A DNA stretch of 45,102 nt from assembly GCA_002454505.1 (NCBI GenBank), contig DKJA01000083.1, forward strand, positions 1 to 45,102, in the 5' to 3' direction. The notes under the pieces were generated by a model. It ran no database searches and had not been told where the DNA came from. It worked only from the letters and a program-made list of their open reading frames with translations. The stretch is from Oxalobacteraceae bacterium UBA6704. Its GTDB lineage: Bacteria; Pseudomonadota; Gammaproteobacteria; Burkholderiales; Burkholderiaceae_D. Shown here piece after piece: positions 33,201 through 40,906 of this stretch. Position 1 is the stretch's first letter. Each line of letters opens with the position of its first letter. The position numbers and the translations under genes are program-made.

Positions 33201-33511
33201 TCGGCCACCTCGGGCCAGCCCTTGCGCACTTCCGAACCCAGCAGCGTGGGGTGCCGGCCGCCGGCAAACACGGAATAGGCGTCGTTGTAGATCATGTAGC
33301 CCGGCTCGCCCCACAGCGTGACGATCGGCACCGGCGACTGCAGGATCAGCGCCACGATCGCCTTCATGCCGGGATGCCACGTGTGCGGCGGGCCGATGGA
33401 CGTATCGTGCCACGGGAAATTACGGATGAGTTCGGCAGTCATGCTGCCGGCCGGCGGGAACGTCAGGGAGGTGTGCGGCATTGTGCTAACGGCGAAATGA
33501 TGTGCGGACAT
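30269..33511 (-). CDS. Hybrid sensor histidine kinase with several PAS domains and two receiver domains
   Basis: 1080 aa, apparently soluble: no transmembrane segment is seen. The N-terminal part holds about four PAS-type sensor units (PAS/PAC ends such as GGVFAVVVETTAKVKAE, GLFIQGSDVTERI, WIGSSTDIDDQK, HAIGRDITADLQ). Next come a HisKA box with phosphoacceptor His586 in GGVAHDFNNLL, an ATPase domain (NAILNLAINARDAM, DTGGGM, GKGTGLGLSMVYG), receiver 1 with Asp876 (LLFTDVVMPG), and receiver 2 with Asp1020 (LLITDRQLPG). Such enzymes phosphorylate their own receivers and then a separate output protein; no output regulator is next to it. The PAS content suggests an intracellular light, redox or metabolite signal. 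Starts at codon 11 or 24 are also possible, as no strong ribosome site precedes any of them. Confidence 0.92.
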   Translation of the reverse strand: MSAHHFAVSTMPHTSLTFPPAGSMTAELIRNFPWHDTSIGPPHTWHPGMKAIVALILQSPVPIVTLWGEPGYMIYNDAYSVFAGGRHPTLLGSEVRKGWPEVADFNDNVMKVVMQGGTLTYTDQQLELHRSGVPEPVWMNLDYSPVTYDDGTIGGVFAVVVETTAKVKAERRISEERARLDTMFEQAPGFMALVTGREHKYELVNAAYREIAGHRDLLGRTTRDVFPELGGQGVFERLDEAYSRGEPVSGIAAPFTLHATSLAPQRERFLDFVFQPLKDSAGTVFGLFIQGSDVTERIAAETALRDSEAKFRSFAQATPQHIWTAPANGRLDWFNDRVYEYTGMERGELDGDGWTTVAFPEDIAAAERRWNAAVRDGTPYETEYRIRRHDGTYRWHLVRAVPMLDADGKVVRWIGSSTDIDDQKSASESLALMNATLEDRVAQRTAERDRMWRLSKDILLVADFDASISAVSPAFTSVLGWKTSDVVGTSFLDLVHPDDRDTTVRQVGALSAGAQVFRFENRYRRKDGTYCTLSWTASPDAKYIHAIGRDITADLQQADAMRRTEAALQQAQKMETIGKLTGGVAHDFNNLLQVISGNLQLMAPLVLDRPAVQQRLGNALAGVERGAKLASYLLAFARRQPLEPKVVKVSRLITGMEDMLRRTLGEEVEVETVISGGLWSASIDVAQVENAILNLAINARDAMDGQGRLTIEVNNALLDSDYCAAHPDVTPGQYVVIAVSDTGGGMTPEVMAQAFEPFFSTKPEGKGTGLGLSMVYGLVKQSGGHIKIYSELGEGTAVKLYLPRTREAEDSYTALDTQPVAGGTETVLVAEDDDEVRATVVDLLAELGYRVLKASDASAALTVIDSGIHIDLLFTDVVMPGPLRSPDLARKARERLPGIAVLFTSGYTENAIVHGGRLDAGVELIGKPYTKESLARKIRHVLALEKERAAAVPEVLAASVPQVLPPVVTKLKILLVEDEEDIRLNTRDLIELIGHDVIAVATAEEAVPLLDERIDLLITDRQLPGMQGDELIKVAKARVPHLQVALASGMGTGVPGARLLVKPYGIEALRELIKGLGGKA

Positions 33512-33659
33512 TTTAACCGCTTGCCGCCAGTCACCCTACCATGCCGCGCGTCCCCGGTCATTTCGTAGCTTGAAGACAACGCCATGAATTTCCGTCTTTA
33601 CATGGTAACGCACGCCGATCTGTTGTCTAATAGCGTCTTTCCATTGCTGAGCGAACATT

Positions 33660-34754
33660 ATGAAGATTGCCGCCTCCCTGCCCGTCTGGACGATCGTCGC
33701 CCCGGTGGCCGCCTGGCTGCTGCTGGCCGGCAAAGCCGCCGGCCTTGGCGACCTGCTGGGCGGCGCCTACATCCTGCTGCTGGCCGCCGGCCTGTTTGCC
33801 GGCGTGCTGGCCGCCGTGTTCCACGCGGAAGTGGTGGCCCACAAGATCGGCGAGCCGTACGGCACGCTGGTGCTGGCCGTGGCGGTGACGTCGATCGAGG
33901 TGGCGCTGATCGTGTCGCTGATGATTGCCGGCGGCGAATCGACGACGGGCCTGGCGCGCGACACCGTGTTTGCCGCCGTGATGCTGATCCTGAACGGCAT
34001 GGTGGGCATCTGCCTGCTGGCCGGCGCCCGCCGCCACGGCGAGCAGACGTTCACGCAGACGGGCGTGTCCGCATCGCTGGCCACGCTGGCGGCGATCGCC
34101 ATCCTGACGATGGTGCTGCCGAACTACACGACCACCACGGTCGGGCCCGTGTACAGCACCAGCCAGCTGATCTTCATCGCCGTCGTGTCGATCGTGCTGT
34201 ACGGTACCTTCGTGCTGGTGCAGACGGTGCGGCACCGCGATTACTTCCTGCCAGAGACGGCGGTGGACAACGAAGACGTCCACGCCGCCCCGCCACCGGC
34301 CAACCTGGCGTGGCGCAGCGGCGCGCTGCTGCTGGTGTGCCTGGGCAGCGTGGTGCTGCTGGCCAAGTCGCTGTCGCCGCCGCTGGAAGCAGCCGTCATC
34401 GCGATGGGTGCACCAAAGGCGCTGGTCGGCATCATCATCGCGGCCGTCGTGCTGCTGCCGGAAGGCATCGCCGCCTTCCAGGCCGCCCGCGCCAACCGCC
34501 TGCAGACGAGCCTGAACCTGGCGCTGGGTTCGGCGCTGGCCAGCATCGGCCTGACGATTCCCGCCGTGGCCATCGTGTCGATCGCCAACGGCTGGACGCT
34601 GTCGCTGGGCATCGACGTCAAGTCGATGGTGCTGTTGCTGCTGTCGATCATCGTCGCCACGCTGTCGCTGGGCAATGGCCGGACCACCATCATGCAGGGC
34701 ACGGTGCATTTGGTGATCTGCGCGGTTTACCTGTTCATCACGATCGTGCCCTGA
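33660..34754 (+). CDS. chaA: ChaA-type calcium/sodium:proton antiporter
   Basis: 364 aa with about ten or eleven hydrophobic helices. The first CaCA alpha-repeat is clear (HAEVVAHKIGEPYGTLVLAVAVTSIEVALIV, residues about 56-86) and the second follows in AAVVLLPEGIAAFQAARANRLQTSLNLALGSALASIGLT. Both contain the acidic residues that bind cations. The family exports Ca2+, Na+ or K+ in exchange for protons at alkaline pH. Length matches ChaA of E. coli. It is monocistronic, diverges from the histidine kinase (148-base spacer with only a weak TCTAAT -10 candidate at 33626-33631), and its last 28 bases overlap the end of the convergent PepSY gene. Confidence 0.9.
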   Translation: MKIAASLPVWTIVAPVAAWLLLAGKAAGLGDLLGGAYILLLAAGLFAGVLAAVFHAEVVAHKIGEPYGTLVLAVAVTSIEVALIVSLMIAGGESTTGLARDTVFAAVMLILNGMVGICLLAGARRHGEQTFTQTGVSASLATLAAIAILTMVLPNYTTTTVGPVYSTSQLIFIAVVSIVLYGTFVLVQTVRHRDYFLPETAVDNEDVHAAPPPANLAWRSGALLLVCLGSVVLLAKSLSPPLEAAVIAMGAPKALVGIIIAAVVLLPEGIAAFQAARANRLQTSLNLALGSALASIGLTIPAVAIVSIANGWTLSLGIDVKSMVLLLLSIIVATLSLGNGRTTIMQGTVHLVICAVYLFITIVP

Positions 34755-36268
34755 TCCCGGTCGCCTGCACGGCTGCCCGCCCAGGCCGCCGTGCACGCCA
34801 GCAGGAGCAGCATGGCATCGACGCCGGCGACGGCCAGATTGCCCGCCGCAACCGCACGCAAGGGATGGTCGCCGGTGGTCACGGCATTGAGCACCACGCA
34901 CGCTGCGGCCAGCAGGCAGATCGCCCACGCCTGCTCGCGCCAGGTCCGCATGCCCCGCACCCAGGCATGGACAAATGCGACAATCCACGCCAGATGGAAG
35001 GTGCAGACCTCGAGACCGGCCCGGTCGGTGCCGGCATAAGCGGCATCCGCCGGCAGCAGCCGGTTCGCCGCCAGGAACGCCAGCGTGGCGATGATGACAC
35101 CCGTCATGCTGCCCACCGCCAGCCCTTCGACGATGCGCACGCCGGCCAGCCGTTTTTCCGCATGCCTCGCGCGGCGCGCCGCCAGCCACACAACGAAGCC
35201 GGTGCCGATCAGCACGCAGCCGGCCAGGCCGGCGCCGAAATACAGCCAGCGCAGGAGCCAGTGCTCGAACTGGATGAAGTGCATGCCGGAGATGAAACGC
35301 TGCACCGACATCACGGGCGCCGCCTCGAAGCGGTTCAGGATGGCGCCGGTGGCTGCATCGAAATAGATCTGGTCGAGATTCATCGTCACGTCGCGCGCAT
35401 AGGAACGGCGCAACTCGACATAGCTGTTGGCATCGCCCGGATGCCACACGCGCACGAAGTATGGCCTGCCACCCGCCCATTCGCGCTCCGCATGCGCGGC
35501 CATCGCATCGAGCGAAGCCAGCGTGCCCGGCGCGTCAGCCTTCGGCCGGCTGAATTTGCCGTAGGCCTCGGCCGTGAAGGCGACCCTGGCCCCTTTGCCA
35601 TCGCCGTACGCGCCCTGGTAAGCCTGGGGAAAGTAAATCGTGATGAAGATGACGAGGCCGGACAGCGTGATCGCGAAATGAAACGGCAGGGCCAGCACGC
35701 CGGTCAGGTTGTGCAGGTCCAGCGCGCTGCGCTGCAGCGACTTGCGGGGCCGGAACGTGAAGAACTGCGCGAAAATCTTGCGGTGGACGATCACGCCGGA
35801 CACGAGGAGCACAAGCATCGCCATTCCCGCCGCGCCGACCAGCCACTTGCCCAGCTCCAGCCATTTCAATTGCAGGCCGTAGTGGAACGGATATAGAAAC
35901 CCGGTGGCCCCCGGTGTGCCCTGCTCCGGCAGGAACACGTGGCGTACCGGGTCCATCTGGCGCGGCGCCACCTCATCGGCGCCGGCCTTGTACGTGAAGC
36001 GCAGCACCGGCACACGTTCGGTCGGCAGGTCGACGCGCCACTGGCTGGCCCTGGCCGGCACGGCCGGCGCCACTGCGCGGGCGATACTGTCGAGGGACAG
36101 CTGCGCCGGCGCGGACGGCAGCCGCGTGGCCGGCATCATCCACCGGTCGAGCTCGCGGTCGAACACGCACAGCGTGCCCGTCCAGAACACGACGAACAGC
36201 ACGCTGCCCAGCACCACGCCGGCCCACGTGTGCAGCCATGCCATCGATTTGCGGAACGTCTCTTCCAT
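34727..36268 (-). CDS. PepSY-associated transmembrane protein of the iron-uptake operon
   Basis: 513 aa from ATG 36268, four bases after the stop of the DUF3649 gene. It begins FRKSMAWLHTWAGVVLGSVLFVVFWTGTLCVFDRELDRW, the standard opening of PepSY_TM proteins: a short cytoplasmic start, then a helix with the HTWAG motif. Two large extracytoplasmic loops and at least seven further hydrophobic helices follow, with conserved His in LHNLTGVLALPFHF and GMHFIQFEHWLLRW. Family members in siderophore operons are thought to reduce or release ferric-siderophore iron in the periplasm; the conserved His could bind haem. Its 3' end overlaps the convergent chaA by 28 bases. Confidence 0.88.
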   Translation of the reverse strand: MEETFRKSMAWLHTWAGVVLGSVLFVVFWTGTLCVFDRELDRWMMPATRLPSAPAQLSLDSIARAVAPAVPARASQWRVDLPTERVPVLRFTYKAGADEVAPRQMDPVRHVFLPEQGTPGATGFLYPFHYGLQLKWLELGKWLVGAAGMAMLVLLVSGVIVHRKIFAQFFTFRPRKSLQRSALDLHNLTGVLALPFHFAITLSGLVIFITIYFPQAYQGAYGDGKGARVAFTAEAYGKFSRPKADAPGTLASLDAMAAHAEREWAGGRPYFVRVWHPGDANSYVELRRSYARDVTMNLDQIYFDAATGAILNRFEAAPVMSVQRFISGMHFIQFEHWLLRWLYFGAGLAGCVLIGTGFVVWLAARRARHAEKRLAGVRIVEGLAVGSMTGVIIATLAFLAANRLLPADAAYAGTDRAGLEVCTFHLAWIVAFVHAWVRGMRTWREQAWAICLLAAACVVLNAVTTGDHPLRAVAAGNLAVAGVDAMLLLLACTAAWAGSRAGDRDQGTIVMNR

Positions 36269-36272
36269 CGGT

Positions 36273-36545
36273 CTAGCGCAGTGCCCAGAGAAGCAGGCCA
36301 ACCGCCGCGCTGGCGCCCGCCAGCACAAGCCATAACCGCATCACGCTGCGCACGCTGAACGCCCACAGCAGCAACCCGAGATAGCCGAGAAACCCCAGCA
36401 TCGCCGCCAGCACCACCGCCTCCGAGCGGGCCATGCCGGCGCGAACCATCAGGGCGCCCGCCGCGACGACGGCCAGTGCCGTCAACCCGTAGCCGCCGGC
36501 CACCGCAGCCAGCACGCGCGCCGTCGTGGCGATCCTAGAAGCCAA
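36273..36545 (-). CDS. Small DUF3649-type inner-membrane protein
   Basis: 90 aa, almost wholly hydrophobic with three helices (about 8-34, 42-64, 68-88). Size and placement between a TonB-dependent receptor and a PepSY protein match DUF3649 proteins of siderophore-uptake operons. The first available start is TTG 36545, which overlaps the receptor stop by 11 bases; an in-frame TGA sits just upstream, so the only alternative is GTG at about 36515. Its role is unknown but it is probably an accessory to the PepSY protein. Confidence 0.72.
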   Translation of the reverse strand: MASRIATTARVLAAVAGGYGLTALAVVAAGALMVRAGMARSEAVVLAAMLGFLGYLGLLLWAFSVRSVMRLWLVLAGASAAVGLLLWALR

Positions 36546-38655
36546 GCGAGTAACCGAGCGTCACGGTGCGGCCCCGGCCGGCGAAATAGCGGGCCGGTTC
36601 GACCAGTGCGCTTTGCGAGTAGTAGGTGATGTAGTCCTTGTCGAACAGGTTGGCGACGCCGAGCCGCACTTCGCCCTTGGCCAGCTTGTAGTTCAGCGCC
36701 GCATCGGCCAGCGAGTAGCCGGAGAATTCCTTGGCCGGATCGTCGAAGGTCTGCGAGAACGCATGCTGCACCTGCACCAGCGACGACAGCCGGTCCGTCC
36801 AGCTGGCATTCCAGCTGGCGATCACGCGGTTCGGCGCCACGTTCAGGCCATCCAGCTTCGCATCCAGGCTGCCGTCGTTATTGCTGTCGTAGCGCCCTTT
36901 CGTGTACGCATACGCGACGCTGGCACGGTGCGCTGCGTTGAAGCGATGGGCCAGGCTGGCCTCATAACCTTCCAGCCGCGTCTTTTCGCGTGCCATCGCG
37001 AACACGCCATTGACGGACACCACGCGCGCGCCGAAATCGGAATCGGAACGGTAATAGCTGGCATCGAACTCCCAGCCGCCCTTCTTCACGCGCGTCCCCA
37101 CCTCGACGCCGTCGGTCAGGATGGATTCGAGGGCGCGCAGGCTGCCGATGCTCTGGCCCGGCGTGTTGATCGAGCGGAGCGTGCGGCCGATGTCGGGCAG
37201 GCCGAAGCCTTCCGAATAATTGGCATAGAACGTCACGTCCTGCACCGGCGTGACGACGATGCCGGCGTTGAGCAGCGTTTCGTTGAATTCGAGCTTGCCG
37301 CCCTGCACGAAGGTATTGTTGTAGGCCGCCAGCGTGCGGTAGCTGTCCACTTTCAGGTCGGCTTTTTCGCGGCGCGCGCCGGCATGCAGCGTCACCGTGT
37401 CGAGCAGCTTGTACTCGCCCTGCGCGAACAGCGACAGGTTCTTGTATTTCGATTCCGGCACGAAGGTGCGGCCCGTGCCGTACATGTCCTGCTTGCCTTC
37501 GTCGACCAGCGTGTCGAAGCCGGCCGTCACCTTCAGCCGGCCGTCGAACAGGTCGGACTTGGTCAGCCCCACCTTGCTGCCGTATTTCGATGCGACGGCG
37601 CGCGACTGGTCGTACAGCGTGCCGCGCGGGGCGATCGCCACGTCCTGGAACGTGGCCGAATTGTCCGCGCCGAACAGCCCGACGAACTCCTGGCTGAATA
37701 GCATCGCCACCAGCTCCATGCCGTACAGGTCGGTGTGGCTGTAGCTGGCGCTGGACGTCCACGCATCGTTCCACGCCGGCGTGCCGGGCGGCGTGCCTTC
37801 GATGGACGTCGACGGCGTGCCCAGCGTGCGGTTGCCGGCCACGGCCAGGTAGCTGGCCTTGGACTTGATGCGGTAGTGGTTGACGGAGAACTGCAGCCGT
37901 TGCCGGTCGTCCGGCCGGTAGCCGATCTTGGCCAGCACGTCGTAGCTGCGCGAGTCCATCAGGTCGCCCTGCGTGATGTCGACGCCGATCGGCCGGCCCG
38001 CGCCATCCAGGTACAGGCCCTGGTCTTCGTAGCCGGCCGAGATCAGGTATTCCAGCTTGTCGCCGCGGCCGTCGAGCCGGTAAGTCGTCTTGTAGTTCAG
38101 CACGTCGCCGTTGACGTCGGACGTGGGCGCCGTCACCTGCACGTCCACGTGCTGGTTCAGCGAACCCTTCTGCGGGCGGCGCGTGATGATGTTGATCGTG
38201 CCGCCCGTGGCGCCCAGGCCGTTGACGGCGTTCGGTCCCTGGACGATCTCGATCCGCTCGACCATCGAATAATCGATCGTGTGCGCCTCGCGGCCGGTGG
38301 GCCGTACCGGGTTCGACTGCGGCACGCCGTCGATCAGGATCAGCGGCGTACGGCCCCGCAGCGTTTCGCCGGAGCCGTTCATCTTGCCCCGGTTGGGCGT
38401 ATAGGACGGCAGGATGTTGCTGAGCACGTCCGAGGAATTGGTGGTGATGGACAGCTGGCGCTCGATGTCCTCTTTCTTGATGACGACCACCGTCTGCGGC
38501 GCCTTCTCCACCTCGACGTTCGAGCGCGAGGCGGCGATCACGACGACGGCATCGGCAGTGTCAGCTTGTTGGGCGTGGACTGGCGCCGCCAGGGCCAGCA
38601 GCAGGGCCGCCAGCAGCGGGCGGGGTTGGAATGGCAAGGACTGATACGGCTGCAC
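36535..38655 (-). CDS. TonB-dependent siderophore-type outer-membrane receptor
   Basis: 706 aa from GTG 38655, chosen because GGGAGAG lies four to five bases upstream and it gives a normal signal peptide (FQPRPLLAALLLALAAPVHAQ). The in-frame ATG 38736 would add 27 unusual residues and lies only about 12 bases from the predicted transcription start. The plug domain (SSDVLSNILPSYTP, LRGRTPLILIDGVPQS, IEIVQGPNAVNGLGATGGTINIITRRP) is followed by a 22-strand barrel ending RTVTLGYSLGF with a terminal Phe. There is no N-terminal FecR-interacting signalling domain, so it does not control its own sigma factor. The DUF3649 and PepSY genes follow directly. The ferric ligand is unknown. Confidence 0.93.
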   Translation of the reverse strand: MQPYQSLPFQPRPLLAALLLALAAPVHAQQADTADAVVVIAASRSNVEVEKAPQTVVVIKKEDIERQLSITTNSSDVLSNILPSYTPNRGKMNGSGETLRGRTPLILIDGVPQSNPVRPTGREAHTIDYSMVERIEIVQGPNAVNGLGATGGTINIITRRPQKGSLNQHVDVQVTAPTSDVNGDVLNYKTTYRLDGRGDKLEYLISAGYEDQGLYLDGAGRPIGVDITQGDLMDSRSYDVLAKIGYRPDDRQRLQFSVNHYRIKSKASYLAVAGNRTLGTPSTSIEGTPPGTPAWNDAWTSSASYSHTDLYGMELVAMLFSQEFVGLFGADNSATFQDVAIAPRGTLYDQSRAVASKYGSKVGLTKSDLFDGRLKVTAGFDTLVDEGKQDMYGTGRTFVPESKYKNLSLFAQGEYKLLDTVTLHAGARREKADLKVDSYRTLAAYNNTFVQGGKLEFNETLLNAGIVVTPVQDVTFYANYSEGFGLPDIGRTLRSINTPGQSIGSLRALESILTDGVEVGTRVKKGGWEFDASYYRSDSDFGARVVSVNGVFAMAREKTRLEGYEASLAHRFNAAHRASVAYAYTKGRYDSNNDGSLDAKLDGLNVAPNRVIASWNASWTDRLSSLVQVQHAFSQTFDDPAKEFSGYSLADAALNYKLAKGEVRLGVANLFDKDYITYYSQSALVEPARYFAGRGRTVTLGYSLGF

Positions 38656-38754
38656 TGGACTCTCCCGGCTCGTCGAAGGCGACTGGGCTGGCGTCGCGGC
38701 GAAGGCGGTTGCGCATGGCGGGCTGAGTCGTTGCATGAATAAAAAGGTTTCGCA

Positions 38755-38783
38755 ATTTTATTGATACCGATAGTAACTGTCAA
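38755..38783 (-). promoter_or_regulatory. Strong predicted promoter of the TonB-receptor operon, with possible Fur site
   Basis: On the minus strand, TTGACA (38783-38778) and TAAAAT (38760-38755) are separated by exactly 17 bases, close to sigma70 consensus. The spacer reads GTTACTATCGGTATCAA, which has imperfect similarity to the repeated GATAAT-type hexamers of a Fur box. Iron repression would fit the operon but the match is weak. Confidence 0.65.
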
Positions 38784-38841
38784 CGACCTCCGTTCGGCGC
38801 GGGAGGCTCCCTTCTCCCCCTCGGCGGAGGCTTTACGACGC

Positions 38842-38858
38842 TTAACCGGATTTAACCG
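38842..38858 (+). promoter_or_regulatory. Direct repeat TTAACCG-N3-TTAACCG, candidate regulator site 1
   Basis: TTAACCG occurs at 38842-38848 and 38852-38858, one helical turn apart (10 bases), which is the geometry bound by OmpR/PhoB-type winged-helix proteins. It lies upstream of a TATAGA hexamer (38888-38893) and of the gene at 38999. The core TTAAC-N5-TTAAC recurs at 42485-42471. The rest of the 343-base gap 38656-38998 holds only this, the receptor promoter and GC-rich sequence. Confidence 0.45.
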
Positions 38859-38998
38859 TTCGACCGTCCGCAGCAGTACAGGCCGGTTATAGACTTTATT
38901 GCAATCGCCGCATTCTGCTGGCTGCGGGCGGCGATCCGGCAGCGGGCCCCAGCCGGGCCTGCGCACCTCCACGCTGCACCCATCCAAGGGAGAACGCC

Positions 38999-39712
38999 AT
39001 GCCATACCGAAGCATCAATCCGGCCACCGGAGAACCGAACGGCGCCGGTGCAGCCCCGCGCGGCGCTGCTGAACCGCCTGGCCGACCTGATCGAGGAACG
39101 CACCGAGGCGCTCGCCCGGCCGAGGCCCGTTTCGAAGTAAGCGTGACGGCCGATATCGCCAGGTACTACGCCCGCAACGCCGCCGCCTTCCTCGCGCCCG
39201 AGAAACTGGCGCGGTTCGGACGCATCGACGTACTGGTCAATAACGCGGGACTGATGCCGATCCGGCCGATGGCCGAAGTCAACACGGACGAATGGGACGC
39301 GATGATCGACATCCACGTCAAGGGCGTCCTGTACGGCATCGCCGCGACGCTGCCCGTCTTCCTGCGCCAGAACAGCGGCCACATCATCAACCTCAGTTCG
39401 GTGGCGGGCACCAAGGTGTTTTCCCCTGGCGGCACGGTGTATTCGGGCACCAAGTTCGCCGTGCATGCGATCTCCGAGGGCCTGCGCCACGAGGTGGGCA
39501 ACGCGGTACGGGTGACGTCGATTGCGCCCGGCGCCGTCGACAGCGACCTGAAGCTGTCCACCAACGGCACCGCGCAGGCGGCCGTGCAGGACTTCTACAA
39601 GGCGGCGATCCCGGCCGCCTCCGTGGCCCGCGCCATCGGTTTCGCGATCGAGCAACCGGCCGACGTGGACATCAATGAAATCGTGCTGCGCCCCACGGCG
39701 CAGGAATTCTGA
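38999..39712 (+). pseudogene. Mosaic of aldehyde-dehydrogenase fragments joined to the C-terminal part of an SDR oxidoreductase
   Basis: The frame is open for 237 codons but the protein is a patchwork. It begins like a succinate-semialdehyde-type aldehyde dehydrogenase (MPYRSINPATGEP). The next ALDH piece (RAALLNRLADLIEERTEALA) is readable only in the +1 frame at about 39057-39116. A third ALDH piece (EARFEVSVTADIARYYARNAAAFLAPEKL, 39122-39208) is back in the first frame. From about 39209 an SDR starts abruptly at ARFGRIDVLVNNAGLMP and runs to its natural end with YSGTK. The SDR lacks its N-terminal TGxxxGIG cofactor loop, so the product should be inactive. Internal deletions in a neighbouring ALDH-SDR gene pair explain this. 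The stop is 18 bases before the DJ-1 gene. Confidence 0.75.
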
Positions 39713-39730
39713 CGGGAACGGGAGGCAATC

Positions 39731-40525
39731 ATGACAGCCAACGGAAAGGTTTTGCTGATCGGCTCGAACGCGCGGCGCATCGAAGTGCAAGGCGGCGGCT
39801 GGGGCGCCACCGGCCAGTATCTGAACGAAACGGTGGTGCCCGTGATGGCGGTGCGTGCGGCGGGCTACACGGTCGTGCTGGCCACGCCGGACGGCAGCAA
39901 GCCCCACATCGATCCGGTATCGGACTCGGCCCAGCACTTCGAAGGCGACACGGCTGCCTACGAAGCCGGCAAGGCATTCTGGGACACCGATCCGGCGATG
40001 CAGCAGCCGCGCACCTTCCGCGCCGTGCTCGACGAGGGCCTGGACGGCTATGCCGGCGTGTTCGTGCCCGGCGGCCAGGCGCCCGTCGTGGACCTGATGC
40101 AGGATGCCGAGCTGGGCGAGATCCTGCGCCACTTCCACGCCCGCGGCAAGCCGACGGCGCTGCTCTGCCACGGCCCCATCGCCGTGGCAGCAGCCATGCC
40201 GCACGCCCGTGAATTCCGCGCGGCGCTGATCGCCGGCGACAAGGGCAAGGCCAGCGACTGGACCGGAGGCTGGCCGTACCGGGGCTACCGGATGACGGTG
40301 TTTTCCGACACGGAAGAGAAGGTTGTCGAGGATAATATCCTGCACGCCAGGCTGTACTTCAACATGATCGAGGCGCTGCGGACGGCCGGCGGCAACGTGA
40401 TCAAGGGCGGCCCGGACTTCGCGCCCCACGTGGTCGAAGACCGCGAGCTGATCACCGGGCAGAATCCCCGCTCGGACCATCTGCTGGCGGAAAAATTCGT
40501 CCGGGCCCTCGATCGGGCAGCCTGA
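39731..40525 (+). CDS. DJ-1/PfpI-family class I glutamine-amidotransferase-like protein (Hsp31-like)
   Basis: 264 aa with GGGAGG five bases before the ATG. The fold is marked by VPGGQAPVVDL (112-122) and the nucleophile elbow ALLCHGPIAV with Cys146 and His147. Size and the inserted segments (GYTVVLATPDGSKPHIDP, FWDTDPAM) place it with Hsp31/YhbO-like proteins, which act as glyoxalase III, deglycase or stress chaperones. It probably shared transcripts with the ALDH-SDR remnant upstream, and a perfect hairpin follows the stop. Together with the monooxygenase and reductases nearby it suggests defence against reactive carbonyls or electrophiles, which is inference. Confidence 0.9.
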   Translation: MTANGKVLLIGSNARRIEVQGGGWGATGQYLNETVVPVMAVRAAGYTVVLATPDGSKPHIDPVSDSAQHFEGDTAAYEAGKAFWDTDPAMQQPRTFRAVLDEGLDGYAGVFVPGGQAPVVDLMQDAELGEILRHFHARGKPTALLCHGPIAVAAAMPHAREFRAALIAGDKGKASDWTGGWPYRGYRMTVFSDTEEKVVEDNILHARLYFNMIEALRTAGGNVIKGGPDFAPHVVEDRELITGQNPRSDHLLAEKFVRALDRAA

Positions 40526-40530
40526 ACGCT

Positions 40531-40578
40531 GCCGGCCGCCTGCGCGGTGATGTCGTACCGCGCAGGCGGCCGGCTTTT
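40531..40578 (+). terminator. Perfect 17-bp-stem Rho-independent-type terminator
   Basis: GCCGGCCGCCTGCGCGG (40531-40547) pairs perfectly with 40558-40574 across a 10-base loop and is followed by TTTT (40575-40578). It begins six bases after the DJ-1 gene ends and stops 16 bases before the next start, so it should end or attenuate read-through into the monooxygenase gene. Confidence 0.8.
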
Positions 40579-40594
40579 CACGAGAGGAATGAAG

Positions 40595-40906
40595 ATGACC
40601 GCATCCGTAAAAACCGCATCCGTAAAGATCACCGCCGTGCTGACGGCCCGTCCCGGCCAGGCCGACGCACTCCGCGAACTGCTGTTCGGCATGGCGCCCC
40701 ACTGCCGTGCCGAACCCGGCAACCTGCGCTGGGACGTGTGGCAGGACCAGGCCGAGCCGGGCCGCTACGTGCTGGACGAGCTGTACCAGGACAATGCGGC
40801 CGTGGCCGCGCACCGGGCCACGCCGCACTTCAGGGACTACGTGGCGAAGATCGGCGACCTGGCCGAGCGCAGCGCCTTCGTGCTCGATCCCGCCCAGGTC
40901 GCCTGA
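40595..40906 (+). CDS. Antibiotic-biosynthesis-monooxygenase (ABM/YgiN-like) family protein
   Basis: 103 aa from ATG 40595, seven bases after GAGAGG; an ATG at 40589 is too close to that site. The ABM ferredoxin-like fold shows as ITAVLTARPGQADALRELL, CRAEPGNLRWDVWQDQ, RYVLDELYQDNAAVAAHRATPHF and a terminal FVLDPAQ. Relatives are small dimeric quinol or haem monooxygenases. The N-terminus contains a duplicated TASVK from a 15-bp tandem repeat. The gene is directly behind a strong terminator, so it either has its own promoter inside or near the hairpin or depends on read-through. It converges on the SRPBCC gene. Confidence 0.85.
   Translation: MTASVKTASVKITAVLTARPGQADALRELLFGMAPHCRAEPGNLRWDVWQDQAEPGRYVLDELYQDNAAVAAHRATPHFRDYVAKIGDLAERSAFVLDPAQVA
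40598..40627 (+). repeat. 15-bp tandem duplication at the start of the ABM gene
   Basis: Two copies of ACCGCATCCGTAAAA (40598-40612 and 40613-40627; the last base of the second is G) encode TASVK-TASVK. The duplication is in frame and extends the N-terminus by five residues. Confidence 0.85.

Noticed and set aside
30389..33568. A 1059-codon plus-strand open frame opposite the histidine kinase
   Set aside because: Same antisense pattern; the kinase on the other strand has all catalytic motifs.
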